A DNA stretch of 64,000 nt from Oscillospiraceae bacterium (GTDB lineage Bacteria > Bacillota > Clostridia > Oscillospirales > Acutalibacteraceae): positions 682,001 to 746,000 of the forward strand of contig SVOB01000001.1 of the NCBI GenBank assembly GCA_015066565.1. The letters are read 5' to 3'. The notes under the pieces are model-generated. The model was not told where the DNA came from, did not search any database, and saw only the letters and a list, made by a program, of their open reading frames with translations. The first letter of the stretch is position 1; the number at the start of each line of letters is the position of its first letter. Shown here piece after piece: positions 9,120 through 17,197 of the stretch. A program made the position numbers and the translations under genes.

Positions 9120-11345
9120 TTATTGCCATTTCTCTGTTTTTACGGTTTCGCCCATGCCGTCTGCGAGACAGGTATCAGCCGAGCAGTATTCAAGCACCGT
9201 GCCGTCTTTAACATAAATCGGCATGGTTTTAAGGTCAATCTCTCTTGTTATCCATTTGCCATCGGAAACGATCTTTTCTTTTGTGAAATAGTCGTGCCAG
9301 ATACCCTTCGGCAAGTATATATCTCTCGATTTGCTCTTGCTCAACGGCTTAAGAACGGGTGCAATAAGCAGACTTTCGCCGAACAGATATTCGTCATCAA
9401 TAAACCGTGTGTTTCTGTCCCCGGGATATTCAAGATACAGCGCTCTCATCATCGGCAGTCCGGTTTCTGTGCATTTCTTCGCCTGAGAGTAAATATACGG
9501 CATAAGCGAATACCGAAGCTTATCGTAAAACCTGAATATTTCAAGGGCCTCCTGCGAGAAATACCACGGCTCACGGTGGGCGTTATCCCCGACTCCGTGA
9601 CAGCGTGAATGTGACGAAAACAATCCTAACTGCGCCCAACGGATATACAGCTCATCATCGGGTGTGCCGATAAAGCCGCCTATATCGTGCGAGAAAAACG
9701 GAATTCCGCTTAAACCTAAAGAAAGCGCCGCACGAAGCGTTCCTGACAGAGCTGCAAAGCTACATTGACTGTCGCCGCCCCAGTGAAGAGGATAGCGCTG
9801 ACTTCCTGCTGTTCCGCTTCTCGCCCATACTATGTTTTCACTTGAAGCGTTAAATACTGTGCTGTTGTAAACGAGAGAGTACAGATTGTGAAAATGCTTT
9901 CCGTCAATACTGTGATAAACTGCGTCCTCGGGAATGCCTTCTCCAAAATCCGTTTTAATGGCGCTTGCACCGATATCCATTAAACCTTTAATCTTCTCAC
10001 TGTACCATTTTCTCGCTTCGGGATTTGAAAAATCGATTATCACATCGTCGGTCCAGCTTCCCTTTTTGCTTTCGGGGAGCTGATAAGGCTCACCCTGCGA
10101 ATCCTTCGCAAGATAGCCGTTTTCAACCGCTTCGTAATAGTTGGAATTGTTCTCTCTCGGCGGTATGAAATTATACTGCCAAAGCGAAACCTTAAAGCCC
10201 TTATCGTTCAGCGCTTTTATATGCTCTTTCGGATTGGGAAAACGCTCTTCTGAAAATTTCAGGTCACAATTCCAATCCTCCGTAAACCAGGCGGTATCAA
10301 GGTGAAGCACATCGCAGGGAATATCGTTTTCACGCACTTCTTCTGCGATTTTATCAACAACCTTCCATGAAGTATAGCTGTTTCTGCTCATCCACAGTCC
10401 GAATGACCACAAAGGAGGAAGCTTAGAAAAACCTGTAAGATGACAGTAACCCTTGATAATGTCCTTCGGTGTTTCGCCTGCGATTACAAAGTAATCAAGC
10501 TGACCTTCAAGCACGCCAAACTGAACTGCATTAAGGTCTGTTGTCGCAATCTGCCAGTCGGTTTCAGCGGATGAATTGAGGAACAGACCGTAACCCTTTG
10601 TTGAGACGTAAAACGGAATGTTTATATATGAACGGCGGCTTGTCGTGCCGACGGCGTCCTTGTTGTGAAAATCAACCGTTCTGCCGTTTCGGGTAAGAGA
10701 ATCAAACCTTTCGCCGAGTCCGTAAATAACCTCGTCGTTTTCAAGTGAAACGGCTTCAAAGCAGGCGGCTTCTTTGCCGCTACTGCTCAACGAGAGGTCA
10801 TATATATCCGCCGCCTTAAATGCGGTTTTTAGCTCGCTGAAATACTCTTTACCGTCAAGTCTGTTTGCCGTAATTTTGCCCGTTTCGCTGTCTATATGAA
10901 TTTCAATTTCTTTCGTTCTTACGGTGTTGTTTTCAAATGTAAAATCAACCTTTTCAGGCTCTGCCGTAAGCATCCGGGCATCCTTCGGCAAACGAGAATA
11001 CGGGTTTTTAATTTCCTTCTCGGATGAGAACACCACCCTGAAAATGCTGTCTGTCCAAAGCTCAATATGAAGGTAAAGACGCCCAACTGTTGCCTCGGCA
11101 GGTTTATATAAATCAAGCGAGGTTTCGTGAGTGTATGAAAGCACGCTCTTTCTCGCAGATACACCGAATGTAAACACAACGCCGTTGTCGTATATTTCGG
11201 CTTTGGTTATGCCCGAAGGTCTGTTTTGAACGCAAGGGCTGACTCTCATCATATCAAGAGAGTTTGCGTATGCGTTATCCTGATGGCTTTCCTTCGTGTT
11301 TTCCGAGAATTGCGGAAATGCCTTGTTGCTTACTGCCTTGTCCAT
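9120..11345 (-). CDS. Glycoside hydrolase family 31, alpha-xylosidase-like
   Basis: The 741-residue cytoplasmic enzyme has the layout of YicI-type alpha-xylosidases. The nucleophile is the Asp in IKTDFGEGIPEDAV (near residue 464). The acid/base Asp lies in HWGGDSQC (near 525). SHDIGGFIGTPDDELYIRWAQ and LFSSHSRCHG follow. Alpha-glucosidase specificity cannot be excluded. The ATG at 11345 follows AGAGG; the longer frame to 11405 would start inside the promoter. A sigma-A promoter is visible. It is single-gene cargo between two integrase relics, probably for use of plant hemicellulose or xyloglucan side chains. Confidence 0.85.
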   Translation of the reverse strand: MDKAVSNKAFPQFSENTKESHQDNAYANSLDMMRVSPCVQNRPSGITKAEIYDNGVVFTFGVSARKSVLSYTHETSLDLYKPAEATVGRLYLHIELWTDSIFRVVFSSEKEIKNPYSRLPKDARMLTAEPEKVDFTFENNTVRTKEIEIHIDSETGKITANRLDGKEYFSELKTAFKAADIYDLSLSSSGKEAACFEAVSLENDEVIYGLGERFDSLTRNGRTVDFHNKDAVGTTSRRSYINIPFYVSTKGYGLFLNSSAETDWQIATTDLNAVQFGVLEGQLDYFVIAGETPKDIIKGYCHLTGFSKLPPLWSFGLWMSRNSYTSWKVVDKIAEEVRENDIPCDVLHLDTAWFTEDWNCDLKFSEERFPNPKEHIKALNDKGFKVSLWQYNFIPPRENNSNYYEAVENGYLAKDSQGEPYQLPESKKGSWTDDVIIDFSNPEARKWYSEKIKGLMDIGASAIKTDFGEGIPEDAVYHSIDGKHFHNLYSLVYNSTVFNASSENIVWARSGTAGSQRYPLHWGGDSQCSFAALSGTLRAALSLGLSGIPFFSHDIGGFIGTPDDELYIRWAQLGLFSSHSRCHGVGDNAHREPWYFSQEALEIFRFYDKLRYSLMPYIYSQAKKCTETGLPMMRALYLEYPGDRNTRFIDDEYLFGESLLIAPVLKPLSKSKSRDIYLPKGIWHDYFTKEKIVSDGKWITREIDLKTMPIYVKDGTVLEYCSADTCLADGMGETVKTEKWQ

Positions 11346-11393
11346 AATTTTACCTCTTTTCAGCGGTGTTCTGATACGGATTTTGCTACCGCA

Positions 11394-11422
11394 ATTATAC
11401 AACAACCCGTTTAATAAAACAA
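11394..11422 (-). promoter_or_regulatory. Sigma-A promoter of the GH31 gene
   Basis: On the minus strand: TTGTTT (11417-11422), a 17-base spacer and TATAAT (11394-11399). Confidence 0.65.
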
Positions 11423-11461
11423 GAGCGAGGAATAACCTCGCCCTTATAAATTACATGTTAA

Positions 11462-11515
11462 CCGCCAAGCCAACCTTTATCAGATAACTGTCTGCTTTTT
11501 CTACGCTTACGGACC
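11462..11515 (-). pseudogene. Integrase 3'-end relic
   Basis: AACCGCCAAGCCAACC...CAGATAACTGTCTGCTTTT and CTACGCTTA match the 3' end of the integrase at 25859-25910. The next 25 bases do not match. The upstream leader of the same gene then follows directly at 11541, so essentially the whole coding region has been deleted. Confidence 0.7.
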
Positions 11516-11540
11516 GGTAGTTATAAAACAAATCTGATAT

Positions 11541-11610
11541 CTCTGTTTGCAGTCTTTGTCAAATCATTTCGAGAAATATATTTTAAACGAGGAGATTGTG
11601 TGGTATAATG
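11541..11610 (+). repeat. Integrase-upstream leader repeat with outward promoter, copy 1
   Basis: About 70 bases beginning CTCTGTTTGCAGTCTTTGTC and ending GTGTGGTATAATG. It is nearly the same as 20994-21062 and 27060-27129, where it lies directly upstream of an integrase start. TGGTATAAT is an extended -10 box pointing rightward into the kinase gene, with TTTTAA 17 bases ahead of it. Confidence 0.65.
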
Positions 11611-11642
11611 AAAAATACAAATAGGGATTAATGAGGCTGACT

Positions 11643-12170
11643 ATGATTATATTGATTACAGGTGCATCACACACAGGTAAAACGCTTCTGGCGCAGAAGC
11701 TACTTGAAAAATGTAAATATCCTTATCTGTCTATTGATCATTTGAAAATGGGCTTGATCCGTAGTGGAAATACGGAATTAACGCCCTATGATGATGACAA
11801 AATGACAGAATATATATGGCCTGTTGTGCGTGAAATGATAAAGACGGCAATAGAAAATAACCAAAATCTCATTATTGAGGGATGCTATGTTCCGTATGAC
11901 TGGCGACTTAGTTTTGATGAACGGTACTTACCGTCAATCCGCTTTGTCTGCCTTGCAATGACAGATGAATATATAGAAAATAATTATGACTTGATTTTCA
12001 GTCACCGCTCTGATATAGAATACAGAGGCGATGATATAGATTGTACAATAGAGGCTCTTATAGAAGATAACCGAAATGTAATTGCGGGATTTCAAAAACA
12101 TAATGAACGAATAGCATTAATTGAAAAGAATTACGAAAGAACAATTAAAGAACTGATTGACAACTTCTGA
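11643..12170 (+). CDS. P-loop kinase/ATPase of unknown substrate
   Basis: A 175-residue cytoplasmic protein with Walker A GASHTGKTLLAQKLL at the N-terminus. DHLKMGLIRSG and the strand NLIIEGCYVPYDW fit an adenylate-kinase-like small-molecule kinase fold. The substrate cannot be read from the sequence. The ATG at 11643 follows GAGG; another in-frame ATG at 11631 lies upstream. It is AT-rich accessory cargo next to the integrase leader repeat that probably supplies its promoter. It could be a resistance-type phosphotransferase, but nothing proves that. Confidence 0.65.
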   Translation: MIILITGASHTGKTLLAQKLLEKCKYPYLSIDHLKMGLIRSGNTELTPYDDDKMTEYIWPVVREMIKTAIENNQNLIIEGCYVPYDWRLSFDERYLPSIRFVCLAMTDEYIENNYDLIFSHRSDIEYRGDDIDCTIEALIEDNRNVIAGFQKHNERIALIEKNYERTIKELIDNF

Positions 12171-12182
12171 TTTGTCAAACTG

Positions 12183-12218
12183 AAAGCACCTTGCAAATGC
12201 AGGGTGCTTTTTCTTTTT
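12183..12218 (+). terminator. Terminator of the P-loop kinase gene
   Basis: AAAGCACCTTGC pairs with GCAGGGTGCTTT, followed by a T-rich run. The sequence CTGAAAGCACCTTGC recurs at about 25207 and, as CAGAAAGCACCTTGC, at about 22384. It is therefore part of a dispersed repeat. Confidence 0.7.
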
Positions 12219-12234
12219 TAACGGGCGATACGCT

Positions 12235-12363
12235 ATGTTAAAAATTGCACCACCCCCGTGCAATAATTTACACACAAATAATATATAAACCCTTCCGAAA
12301 AATCTTTCGATTCTCGGGAGGGCTTTTTATATCTTTTTCACAAACACAAAATGATTGAGTTTA
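12235..12363. repeat. Dispersed repeat also found at 28262-28459
   Basis: Two blocks are shared with the intergenic stretch after the GNAT gene. ATGTTAAAAATTGCAC and ACCCCCGTGCAAT form the first; ACAAACACAAAATGATTGA forms the second. Between them here is a terminator-like hairpin (CCTTCCGA/TCGGGAGG, about 12292-12325). No coding potential is seen. Confidence 0.5.
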
Positions 12364-12383
12364 TAAAGAAGCATTTACAGAAA

Positions 12384-12419
12384 AAAGGCGGCCGAATATC
12401 AACTCGGTCACCTTTTTAT
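12384..12419. terminator. Bidirectional terminator between the kinase and DAGK genes
   Basis: AAAAAGGCGGCCGA pairs imperfectly with TCGGTCACCTTTTT. It ends the leftward lipid kinase gene. Confidence 0.65.
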
Positions 12420-12436
12420 TCAATTTACAATAGGCC

Positions 12437-13255
12437 TTATTCAGGCTGAATTGCGGTGTATTCCCTTACGTTGAGGACGGTTTCGCCGTCAATCTGCGCC
12501 GCGCAGGAATGTGAGAAACGAACCTTTATCTCGTTACCCGTAAATACGCTTACCATATTGGTATTCGACGTATGTTCGCCCTTGAAAATAGACGGGAACG
12601 TCTTAAGAGCCTTGATTTTTGATTTCGCGTGATAGACAACGACGGTCAGCTTGCCCGAAAAACGGTCCTGGTCGGGAGCCATTTTCATACCGCCGCCGTA
12701 GAATTTTCCCTTCATTGTCGGCGCAATCCATACGTCGTCGAAATCATATTTCTTGCCGTCGACGGTAATCTCGGCGTGAGCGGGCTTGAAATGGAAGAGA
12801 AGACCTTTAATCGCGATTCCGGAATAATTGATTTTTTCCTGCGGCTTTTCTTTCTTAATCTGATCGGCAACCTCACAGCAGTAGCCGTCGATACCGAAGC
12901 CCATATTGTTTATAAAAAGCTTTTCAAGTCCGTTGACATATACGGTCGGGAGCTTTTCAAAATAGGGGTTGAGAAGAACCTCTTCGCCGGGCTGTTTTCC
13001 GATATCGTTAAGAAAGTCATTTCCCGTTCCGCTGCCGAGAAGATAGATATTATTTCTGATTTTGTCGGGATTAACGGCGTTGATAAAGTAATTTACCGTG
13101 CCGTCGCCGCCGACAAGAACAACCTCGTCGTCGGGATTGAGATTTTTAAGATATTCGGGGTAGTCGATACCTACCGCATCAACGAGCTCGGTGCCCGCGG
13201 GAACATTCGGCCTGATACCGTTATTTGCTTTGGAATTATAAAGATAGTATTTCAT
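12437..13255 (-). CDS. Diacylglycerol/lipid kinase family protein
   Basis: A 272-residue protein of the DAGK catalytic/LCB5-like family, which phosphorylates diacylglycerol or a related lipid. VVLVGGDGTVNYFINAV and LLGSGTGNDFLNDIG are the nucleotide-binding signatures, and GEVLxx-like acidic strands follow. The start is preceded by GGAGG. It lies 15 bases downstream of the YhhN gene and is probably co-transcribed, which suggests a shared role in membrane lipid turnover. A second family member lies at 50.4 kb. Confidence 0.85.
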   Translation of the reverse strand: MKYYLYNSKANNGIRPNVPAGTELVDAVGIDYPEYLKNLNPDDEVVLVGGDGTVNYFINAVNPDKIRNNIYLLGSGTGNDFLNDIGKQPGEEVLLNPYFEKLPTVYVNGLEKLFINNMGFGIDGYCCEVADQIKKEKPQEKINYSGIAIKGLLFHFKPAHAEITVDGKKYDFDDVWIAPTMKGKFYGGGMKMAPDQDRFSGKLTVVVYHAKSKIKALKTFPSIFKGEHTSNTNMVSVFTGNEIKVRFSHSCAAQIDGETVLNVREYTAIQPE

Positions 13256-13270
13256 AATAAAACCTCCGTT

Positions 13271-13915
13271 TTATAAAAGTCCGAGAACAATAAGGAATTC
13301 GCCGATTGAATAAGTAAGCATTACTATAAAGTGAGTTTTAAGCCTCGAGTCCTTATTAAAGCGTACGAAGAACAGACTTGTATCGGAAATGAAGAACAGC
13401 GCCGCGCCGACAGCCGTAATAACAGTCGCCTGAACAGGATTCCCCGCAAGACGGAAAATGGCAAAGCAATTCATCGCGCCGTTTATGAGAAGATATAAAA
13501 ACATAGGGTAGAACAGCGGTTTGGGAAGATAAGCCTTGAGCTTTGAAAAAATAAACGTGACCGCCGAAACGAAGAATACCGCAAGAATGACGATAAGCCA
13601 TACGGGAATGGCGGAAAAAACAATCTCCCTGCAATAGCCTGCTATAAAGAAGCCGTGACTTATCATAAAGGCTATGCCGCCCGCGGTAAACCATTTTGTA
13701 CCCTTGGGCATAAGAAGAACGTCACCAAGCCAGCTGAAAACAAGTGCGAGAACTATTTCCCAATACATGTTTCGAGCCGAAAGCACATAAAAGCCGAGCA
13801 GCGACAGAAGAATAAACGGCTTTGTAATGTTTCTCAGCTTCGTGTCCTTTTTATGAGAAGCGTAAAGATGAACTGCGGTTGAAATAATAAAAACCGCAAG
13901 AAAAGCATAATTCAT
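13271..13915 (-). CDS. YhhN/TMEM86-family membrane protein (lysoplasmalogenase-like)
   Basis: The 214-residue protein has about eight hydrophobic helices. The conserved WLGDVLLM, GIAFMISHGFFIAGY and FFISDTSLF carry the family's acidic residues. Animal relatives hydrolyse lysoplasmalogens, and plasmalogens are common in anaerobic Clostridia, so a lipid role is plausible. The start follows GGAGG. It heads a two-gene operon with the lipid kinase. Confidence 0.75.
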   Translation of the reverse strand: MNYAFLAVFIISTAVHLYASHKKDTKLRNITKPFILLSLLGFYVLSARNMYWEIVLALVFSWLGDVLLMPKGTKWFTAGGIAFMISHGFFIAGYCREIVFSAIPVWLIVILAVFFVSAVTFIFSKLKAYLPKPLFYPMFLYLLINGAMNCFAIFRLAGNPVQATVITAVGAALFFISDTSLFFVRFNKDSRLKTHFIVMLTYSIGEFLIVLGLL

Positions 13916-13938
13916 AATATCCCTCCGTTTCTAACCTG

Positions 13939-13967
13939 ATTTTACCACTTTTCGGGTAATATAACAA
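13939..13967 (-). promoter_or_regulatory. Promoter of the yhhN-lipid kinase operon
   Basis: On the minus strand: TTGTTA (13962-13967), 17 bases, TAAAAT (13939-13944). Confidence 0.6.
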
Positions 13968-13984
13968 GAGATTTGCTTTTTTTA

Positions 13985-14013
13985 TTGTTATAAGAGAGAA
14001 AAAGTTGTATAAT
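13985..14013 (+). promoter_or_regulatory. Promoter of the gene at 14039
   Basis: TTGTTA (13985-13990), 17 bases, TATAAT (14008-14013), divergent from the yhhN promoter. Confidence 0.65.
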
Positions 14014-14038
14014 TAAGCAGTCAAGAAGGAGAATTAAA

Positions 14039-14776
14039 ATGTACAGTGAACAGGATTTGAAATACGCTTCCGAATTACGTGAGGAAATACACAGAGAAGC
14101 TTTGAATAAGGCAAAAGCCCTTCATCCCGAAATTGATTCGGTTGTTGACAGTCATCCGGTTGAGGACTACTTTCAGGAGCACTGGGATTATCCCGGTCAA
14201 TGGTACACGGTTGTCGCAATCCCTTACGGATACAAAAGCCGTGCGGCATTTGTTGAGGAACTTGCAAAAAACACGGTCGAAAACTATCTGAAAAATATGG
14301 GCGGAGAAACCAACGAGTCCTTTTATGAGCTTATTTCCGATTACCCTGATTGCGTAATTGACTTTTGTATCGTAAGGCTTGACGAAAAATATAACAGCGT
14401 TGAGTCACATTTTAACGCTCTTATAAAAGGCGCTCAGCGTATCACCGGGCAATTAAATGTTAAAGAGGGAAACCTGAAAGCAAATAGAATTCCGACAGAA
14501 ACGCTTTTTGCACCTGCGGACAGAAACGCTGAACTGAATTACAGAACTGCATTTTTATATCCTCCGCATGAAAACAACTATACAAATGAGGATTTTGAAA
14601 AAATAAACAAGGCTCTTTTTCCTAATGGAACGGACTGCCTTGAGGTGTTCAAGTGGAGCACGGACTGGTCGGACTATTTTGACGACGGTCACGAATGGTG
14701 GGGCGCGCTTTGCCTTAGCGTATACGATAAAACGCTTGAACGCTTTGTAATAATAATGGCGTCGGCGACTGATTAA
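14039..14776 (+). CDS. Hypothetical cytoplasmic protein
   Basis: I do not recognise this 245-residue protein. It has no signal peptide or membrane segment and is acidic and Trp-rich, notably WSTDWSDYFDDGHEWWG near the C-terminus. It has its own promoter, a clear AGGAG ribosome binding site and good codon usage, so the gene is real. A MITE-like element follows directly. It stands alone between the YhhN operon and the glycosyltransferase. Confidence 0.75.
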   Translation: MYSEQDLKYASELREEIHREALNKAKALHPEIDSVVDSHPVEDYFQEHWDYPGQWYTVVAIPYGYKSRAAFVEELAKNTVENYLKNMGGETNESFYELISDYPDCVIDFCIVRLDEKYNSVESHFNALIKGAQRITGQLNVKEGNLKANRIPTETLFAPADRNAELNYRTAFLYPPHENNYTNEDFEKINKALFPNGTDCLEVFKWSTDWSDYFDDGHEWWGALCLSVYDKTLERFVIIMASATD

Positions 14777-14803
14777 AAAAACTCTGTATTAAACAAAACC
14801 AAA

Positions 14804-15081
14804 AGGGCGTGCGGGTTAGGGATTTAACAGATTTTGAAATGCTCTTTTCCGTTATAACGGCTTCAAAAAACAGGTTAAGGCGTCAGCCTTAACCTGTTTT
14901 TATTTATTGTTCTAACGAAAAATTTCTATTTCAAAATTGCGTATGCACCTCAAAAATTCAGATTTTAGTGTAAGACAAGGCAAAAAGCGCAGGAATACTT
15001 TGTGTATTCCGAGCATTTTTAACGCAGTATTACGCTGAAAGATGTTTTTTGAGGCTATTAAATACCTAATCCGCACGCCCT
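14804..15081. mobile_element. MITE-like element with 17-bp terminal inverted repeats
   Basis: The ends AGGGCGTGCGGGTTAGG and CCTAATCCGCACGCCCT are inverted copies with one mismatch. Inside are a terminator hairpin (14865-14902, stem AACAGGTTAAGG) and a larger fold. In that fold CCTCAAAAA pairs with TTTTTTGAGG around a GGAATAC/GTATTCC hairpin. There is no coding capacity, so it would have been moved in trans. Confidence 0.6.
14865..14903 (+). terminator. Hairpin terminator inside the MITE-like element
   Basis: AAAAAACAGGTTAAGG pairs with CCTTAACCTGTTTTT. It can end transcripts of the upstream gene. Confidence 0.6.
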
Positions 15082-15117
15082 AACGATTCGGGGTTTTGAT
15101 TTGTGCGGTATTTCAAC

Positions 15118-16512
15118 CTATTCTCTTTTCGCTTTTTTCACGATTGAATTATACCTTTTATTCAGTATCTTTTTGGTTATCGGCGTTAACAGTGCGCCTG
15201 CGGAAATACCGATTATCCAGACATATTTCCAACTTATCAGAAGCCCGAAAAGAACAATCAAAAAAGCAACAACCGTCCAGTACGCAATCTGTATTTTACC
15301 GTTCGATTTATTCAGTTCGTCCAGTATGTCGATTCCGTCCGAGTCATGCGGAGCATTTTCAATAAACTCAGCCGCACCGACTGTTCCCGAACACGAGCGG
15401 AAGTCCTTGCTGCATTCTTTAGCACCTGCGGCGTAAGAATCGTTGTTCAGTATTTCAAGAACTGCAGAACGGATTTCATCAACCGAATCGTTTGCAAGCA
15501 TTACGCCTGCGCCGATTTCCTTTGCGCGTCTTGCGACTGCTTGCTGTTCGCCCGTCTGAGGATACAGCACCATGGGAGTCGCCATATAAAGACTTTCGGA
15601 AACGCTGTTCATACCGCAGTGCGTGATAAATGCGTCTGCTTTTGACAAAATATCAAGCTGGTCAACATAAGGATAGACTTTTATGTTTTCGGGCAGTTCG
15701 CCGAGAACAGAAATATCAAGCGCATTTCCGCAGGATATTATCACGTCAAGGTTTTCGTCTTTAAGTGCTTCGATACATTTTGCGTAAAAATCGGGTCTGT
15801 CATTTATGACCGTTCCCATTGAGATGTATATGAGAGGTCTTTCCTTATCCTTGTCCGGCTGGACCTTTGAAAAAACAGACGGACCTACAAAGGCGTAATG
15901 GTTGGAGAAGCTTTCGGAATACGGCTGAAACCTTTCGGATGTATAAACAACCGAGTCGGTTTTGTTATCGCTCTGAACAAGGGACAACGCATTCTTTACC
16001 TTATAGCCGTAAGGCTCAAGCGTTTTGAGCGCCTTTGATATTTTCGGCAGTCCGAAAATCATGTCTGCGAGTTCTTTCGGCGAGTTCTTCATATACTGTG
16101 AAGCCATCTGATTAAAGGCAAATGTGCTTGTTGAAACAACCAAAGGAACATTGTGCTTCCACGCATTCAGCTTACCCCAAAAGCAAACAGAATCCGAATA
16201 TACAACATCGGGCTGAAAGGTTTTGAATTCTTCATCAAGAAAAGAATCCATATTAAGAGTAATACGAATATCCTGAATTGTCATTTCCGTAGTGGAAACA
16301 TTTTTAAGCCCTGCTTCTTCTTTTTCCGTTAATTCACCGAGAAATTCGTCGCAGGAAACAAAGTCAGCTCCCGTTGCTTTTATCTTGTTCTCAAACTCAT
16401 TAAACGAATAAAACCTGACTGTATTGCCACGTCTGACCAACTCAGCCGCAACGGGAAGCATGGGATTTGTATGACCGTGAGCGGGGATACAAAAGAATGC
16501 TATCTTTTTCAT
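15118..16512 (-). CDS. MGT-type glycosyltransferase with C-terminal membrane anchor
   Basis: The 464-residue protein belongs to the UDP-glycosyltransferase (macrolide glycosyltransferase-like) GT-B group. The N-terminus has FCIPAHGHTNPMLPVAAEL. The nucleotide-sugar loop is FITHCGMNSVSESLYMATP, then YPQTGEQQAVARRAKEIGAG. Two hydrophobic helices at about 405-445 are an unusual addition and would hold it at the membrane. Relatives glycosylate lipids, antibiotics or other small molecules; the acceptor here is unknown. It overlaps the upstream AbrB-like gene by four bases and is probably co-regulated with it. Confidence 0.8.
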   Translation of the reverse strand: MKKIAFFCIPAHGHTNPMLPVAAELVRRGNTVRFYSFNEFENKIKATGADFVSCDEFLGELTEKEEAGLKNVSTTEMTIQDIRITLNMDSFLDEEFKTFQPDVVYSDSVCFWGKLNAWKHNVPLVVSTSTFAFNQMASQYMKNSPKELADMIFGLPKISKALKTLEPYGYKVKNALSLVQSDNKTDSVVYTSERFQPYSESFSNHYAFVGPSVFSKVQPDKDKERPLIYISMGTVINDRPDFYAKCIEALKDENLDVIISCGNALDISVLGELPENIKVYPYVDQLDILSKADAFITHCGMNSVSESLYMATPMVLYPQTGEQQAVARRAKEIGAGVMLANDSVDEIRSAVLEILNNDSYAAGAKECSKDFRSCSGTVGAAEFIENAPHDSDGIDILDELNKSNGKIQIAYWTVVAFLIVLFGLLISWKYVWIIGISAGALLTPITKKILNKRYNSIVKKAKRE

Positions 16513-16727
16513 TTGTTATCGCAGTCCTTTTCAAGAAATGCCTTGCCGAACAGCTCCGAAAAAGCCTCTTTAGGAGGAATTGCAATTCCTCTCTCCTCGT
16601 CACCGAAAAGAAGCAAGGTGTCGCCGGGCTTTATTCCGAATACCTCGCGTGCCTGCTTGGGTATTACAATCTGTCCCTTTTCACCCACAGTTGCCGTCCA
16701 CGCATATTTTCCTTTAAGTGAGTCCAT
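16509..16727 (-). CDS. AbrB/MazE/SpoVT-type DNA-binding regulator
   Basis: A 72-residue protein with a swapped-hairpin AbrB domain: VGEKGQIVIPKQAREVFGIKPGDTL, quoted in part as GQIVIPKQAREVFGIKPGD. It has no toxin partner. The only gene after it is the glycosyltransferase, overlapping by four bases. It probably represses its own operon through the palindrome at 16744-16772. Confidence 0.85.
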   Translation of the reverse strand: MDSLKGKYAWTATVGEKGQIVIPKQAREVFGIKPGDTLLLFGDEERGIAIPPKEAFSELFGKAFLEKDCDNK

Positions 16728-16743
16728 TTCATCTACCTCATAA

Positions 16744-16772
16744 AAGTATGATTTGTATAACTTATCATACTT
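16744..16772 (-). promoter_or_regulatory. Palindromic operator over the abrB-like promoter
   Basis: AAGTATGAT and ATCATACTT are perfect 9-bp arms 11 bases apart. They overlap the -10 box TATGAT (16764-16769) of the promoter whose TTGACA lies at 16787-16792 with a 17-base spacer. This fits autorepression by the AbrB-like protein. Confidence 0.65.
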
Positions 16773-16840
16773 AAATATTATAAAAATGTCAATGGCAATT
16801 ATAACAATTTAACAACACCAAACCCCGAAGCAACTGTGTG

Positions 16841-17050
16841 CTTCGGGGTTAAAAACAGTCCCCTGGACTGTTTTCTTTACACCCCTCACCCTCTTAGGGT
16901 TCAAGTCCCTAAACCTATTGAAGAAACAAAAAGGACTATCTTTCGATAGTCCTTTTCCTTTATGCGAGAGTGGGGTATGATTTTCCACTCTCACTTACTG
17001 TTTACAGCGGTTATTCAAATTTCGTTTGGTTGGCGGTTGAGCTTGGACGG
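16841..17050. repeat. Integration-site-like repeat block, 17-kb copy
   Basis: 16841-16970 matches 31996-32127 as a direct repeat. Shared segments are ACACCCCTCACCCTCTTAGG, TTCAAGTCCCTAA and the hairpin AAAAGGACTATC...GATAGTCCTTTT. It ends in TATGCGAGAGTGGGGTATGA with CCACTCTCAC as palindromic partner. The ACTGTTTACAGCGGTTATT tail shared with 7.17 and 25.80 kb follows. A CCCCGAAGCA/TGCTTCGGGG hairpin lies at its left edge. No gene is seen in 16.73-17.20 kb. Confidence 0.6.
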
Positions 17051-17092
17051 TTTCAAAACACTGTTTCATCACATGCCAATCGCTTATTTTCG

Positions 17093-17121
17093 TTGACACA
17101 TATATATGCATACAGTATAAT
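17093..17121 (+). promoter_or_regulatory. Promoter of the 17198 lipoprotein
   Basis: TTGACA (17093-17098), 17 bases, TATAAT (17116-17121): a consensus sigma-A promoter about 70 bases before the start codon. Confidence 0.8.
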
Positions 17122-17197
17122 GAAGGCAGTTGAATGTTAAGTATACTAAATCGTTTTTTCAACACATTCAAAGCAATATAAACACGGAGGAATTACT

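Noticed and set aside
16890-16912. GGGTTCAAGTCCC as a tRNA T-arm
   Set aside because: No acceptor, D or anticodon arm is present around it or around 32051 and 32268. At most these are tRNA fragments within repeats.
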